This document shows positions 63,001-64,000 of a stretch of DNA of 64,000 bases, one piece after another (position 1 is the stretch's first letter; every line of letters starts with the position of its first letter). The position numbers and the translations under genes were made by a program. Below the pieces are notes generated by a model, which was not told the DNA's origin, made no database searches, and was given only the letters and a program-made list of their open reading frames with translations. The DNA lies in contig NZ_RKIJ01000011.1 of NCBI RefSeq assembly GCF_003752595.1, positions 365,322-429,321 of the forward strand, in the 5' to 3' direction. This DNA is from Cellulomonas sp. PhB143. Lineage in GTDB: Bacteria > Actinomycetota > Actinomycetes > Actinomycetales > Cellulomonadaceae.

Positions 63001-64000
63001 GTGACGGACTCGACCACCCCCAGCCCCGCACCCGCCTCCGGCCTGCCGGACCCCTTCGGCTTCCTGGGCCTGACGTACGACGACGTCCTGCTCCTGCCGA
63101 ACGAGACGGACGTGATCCCCAGCGAGGTCGACACGACCTCGCGCCTGACCAGGGAGATCGACGTCGCCGTGCCGCTCCTCTCGGCCGCGATGGACACGGT
63201 CACCGAGTCGCGGATGGCGGTCGCGATGGCACGCCAGGGCGGCATCGGCATCCTGCACCGCAACCTCTCGATCGCCGACCAGGCGCACCAGGTGGACCGG
63301 GTCAAGCGGTCGGAGTCGGGGATGGTCACGGACCCCGTCACCGTCGGCCCGGACGCCACGCTGACCGAGCTCGACCGCCTGTGCGGGCAGTACCGGGTCT
63401 CGGGCCTGCCGGTCGTGGACGCCGACGACGTCCTGCTCGGCATCATCACCAACCGCGACCTGCGCTTCGTGCCGGCCGGCGACTTCGACCGTCTGCGCGT
63501 GCGGGAGGTCATGACGCCGATGCCGCTCGTGACGGCGCCGGTCGGGATCGCCGGCGACGACGCCGCCGCGCTGCTCGGCAAGCACAAGGTCGAGAAGCTG
63601 CCGCTCGTCGACGACGCCGGCCACCTGCGCGGGCTCATCACGGTCAAGGACTTCGTCAAGTCCGAGCAGTACCCGAACGCCACGAAGGACGGCGAGGGGC
63701 GGCTGCGCGTCGGCGCGGCGATCGGGTTCTTCGGCGACGCGTGGGAGCGGGCCACGGCGCTCGCGGAGGCGGGGGTCGACGTGCTCGTCGCGGACACCGC
63801 CAACGGCCACGCCCGCCTGCTGCTCGACATGATCCGCCGGCTCAAGTCGGACCCGGCCTTCGCGCACGTGCAGGTCATCGGCGGCAACATCGCCACCCGC
63901 GCCGGCGCGCAGGCGCTCGTGGACGCCGGGGTCGACGCGGTGAAGGTGGGCGTCGGCCCGGGCTCGATCTGCACCACCCGCGTCGTCGCGGGTGTCGGCG
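63001..64000 (+). CDS. guaB: Inosine-5'-monophosphate dehydrogenase (5' part)
   Basis: The first 333 codons are present; the gene runs off the window. The enzyme converts IMP to XMP in GTP synthesis. It has LTYDDVLLLP, two CBS domains at about residues 105-215, and the catalytic-loop GPGSICTTR with the active Cys. The Asp-containing motif reads DTANGH where most family members have DTAHGH. TAGACT ends 7 nt before the GTG at 63001. Confidence 0.96.
   Translation, partial: MTDSTTPSPAPASGLPDPFGFLGLTYDDVLLLPNETDVIPSEVDTTSRLTREIDVAVPLLSAAMDTVTESRMAVAMARQGGIGILHRNLSIADQAHQVDRVKRSESGMVTDPVTVGPDATLTELDRLCGQYRVSGLPVVDADDVLLGIITNRDLRFVPAGDFDRLRVREVMTPMPLVTAPVGIAGDDAAALLGKHKVEKLPLVDDAGHLRGLITVKDFVKSEQYPNATKDGEGRLRVGAAIGFFGDAWERATALAEAGVDVLVADTANGHARLLLDMIRRLKSDPAFAHVQVIGGNIATRAGAQALVDAGVDAVKVGVGPGSICTTRVVAGVG

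Overview
This window is a high-GC chromosome segment from an actinobacterium, most likely order Micrococcales near Cellulomonadaceae/Promicromonosporaceae (Cellulomonas, Cellulosimicrobium, Isoptericola type). The evidence is the strong G/C third-position bias, frequent GTG/TTG starts, a WhiB regulator, the RpoB N-terminus, and the order rplJL - rpoBC - rpsLG-fusA-tuf - S10/spc/alpha ribosomal clusters - truA - rplM-rpsI-glmM. I see no phage, insertion sequence, CRISPR array, tRNA or rRNA.

Layout. (1) 1-4600: the end of an unknown gene, then a subtilisin-family (S8) protease with no export signal and a TPR-CHAT (caspase-like) protease. This is the only accessory-looking block and the best candidate for an undescribed system. 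(2) 4601-18700: L10 leader with attenuator, rplJ-rplL, rpoB-rpoC, rpsL-rpsG-fusA-tuf. (3) 18850-35850: the S10, spc and alpha operons with secY, adk, map, infA and rpoA; rpsD is missing from the alpha cluster. (4) 35890-38860: an alpha/beta hydrolase, a ROK/polyphosphate-glucokinase-like protein, truA and a DUF5709-like protein. (5) 38920-47011: rplM-rpsI, glmM-def, a DedA protein, coaA, glmS, a MazG-like protein and acpS. glmM and glmS both serve UDP-GlcNAc synthesis; coaA and acpS serve CoA/ACP. (6) 47012-56106: a gene-poor repeat-rich gap, an LLM flavin oxidoreductase, the NAD(P)HX repair fusion nnrE/nnrD, a P-loop kinase, an RluA-family pseudouridine synthase, alr, then tsaE-tsaB-rimI and a sulfurtransferase. 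(7) 56131-60600: a nitroreductase, tsaD, a GCS2-type glutamate-cysteine ligase and a THUMP-like methyltransferase. (8) 60620-64000: CIRCE-controlled groES, a WhiB protein, a MerR-type regulator and the 5' part of guaB, cut by the window edge.

Regulatory architecture is a second theme. Ribosomal and RNA polymerase operons have classical -35/-10 promoters and long structured leaders. In contrast, about 17 ordinary genes have a -10-like hexamer that ends 5-8 nt (usually exactly 6) before the start codon, the geometry of leaderless mRNAs. GC-rich perfect hairpins, mostly without a U-tract, close nearly every transcription unit, and several intergenic regions carry long inverted or short tandem repeats.
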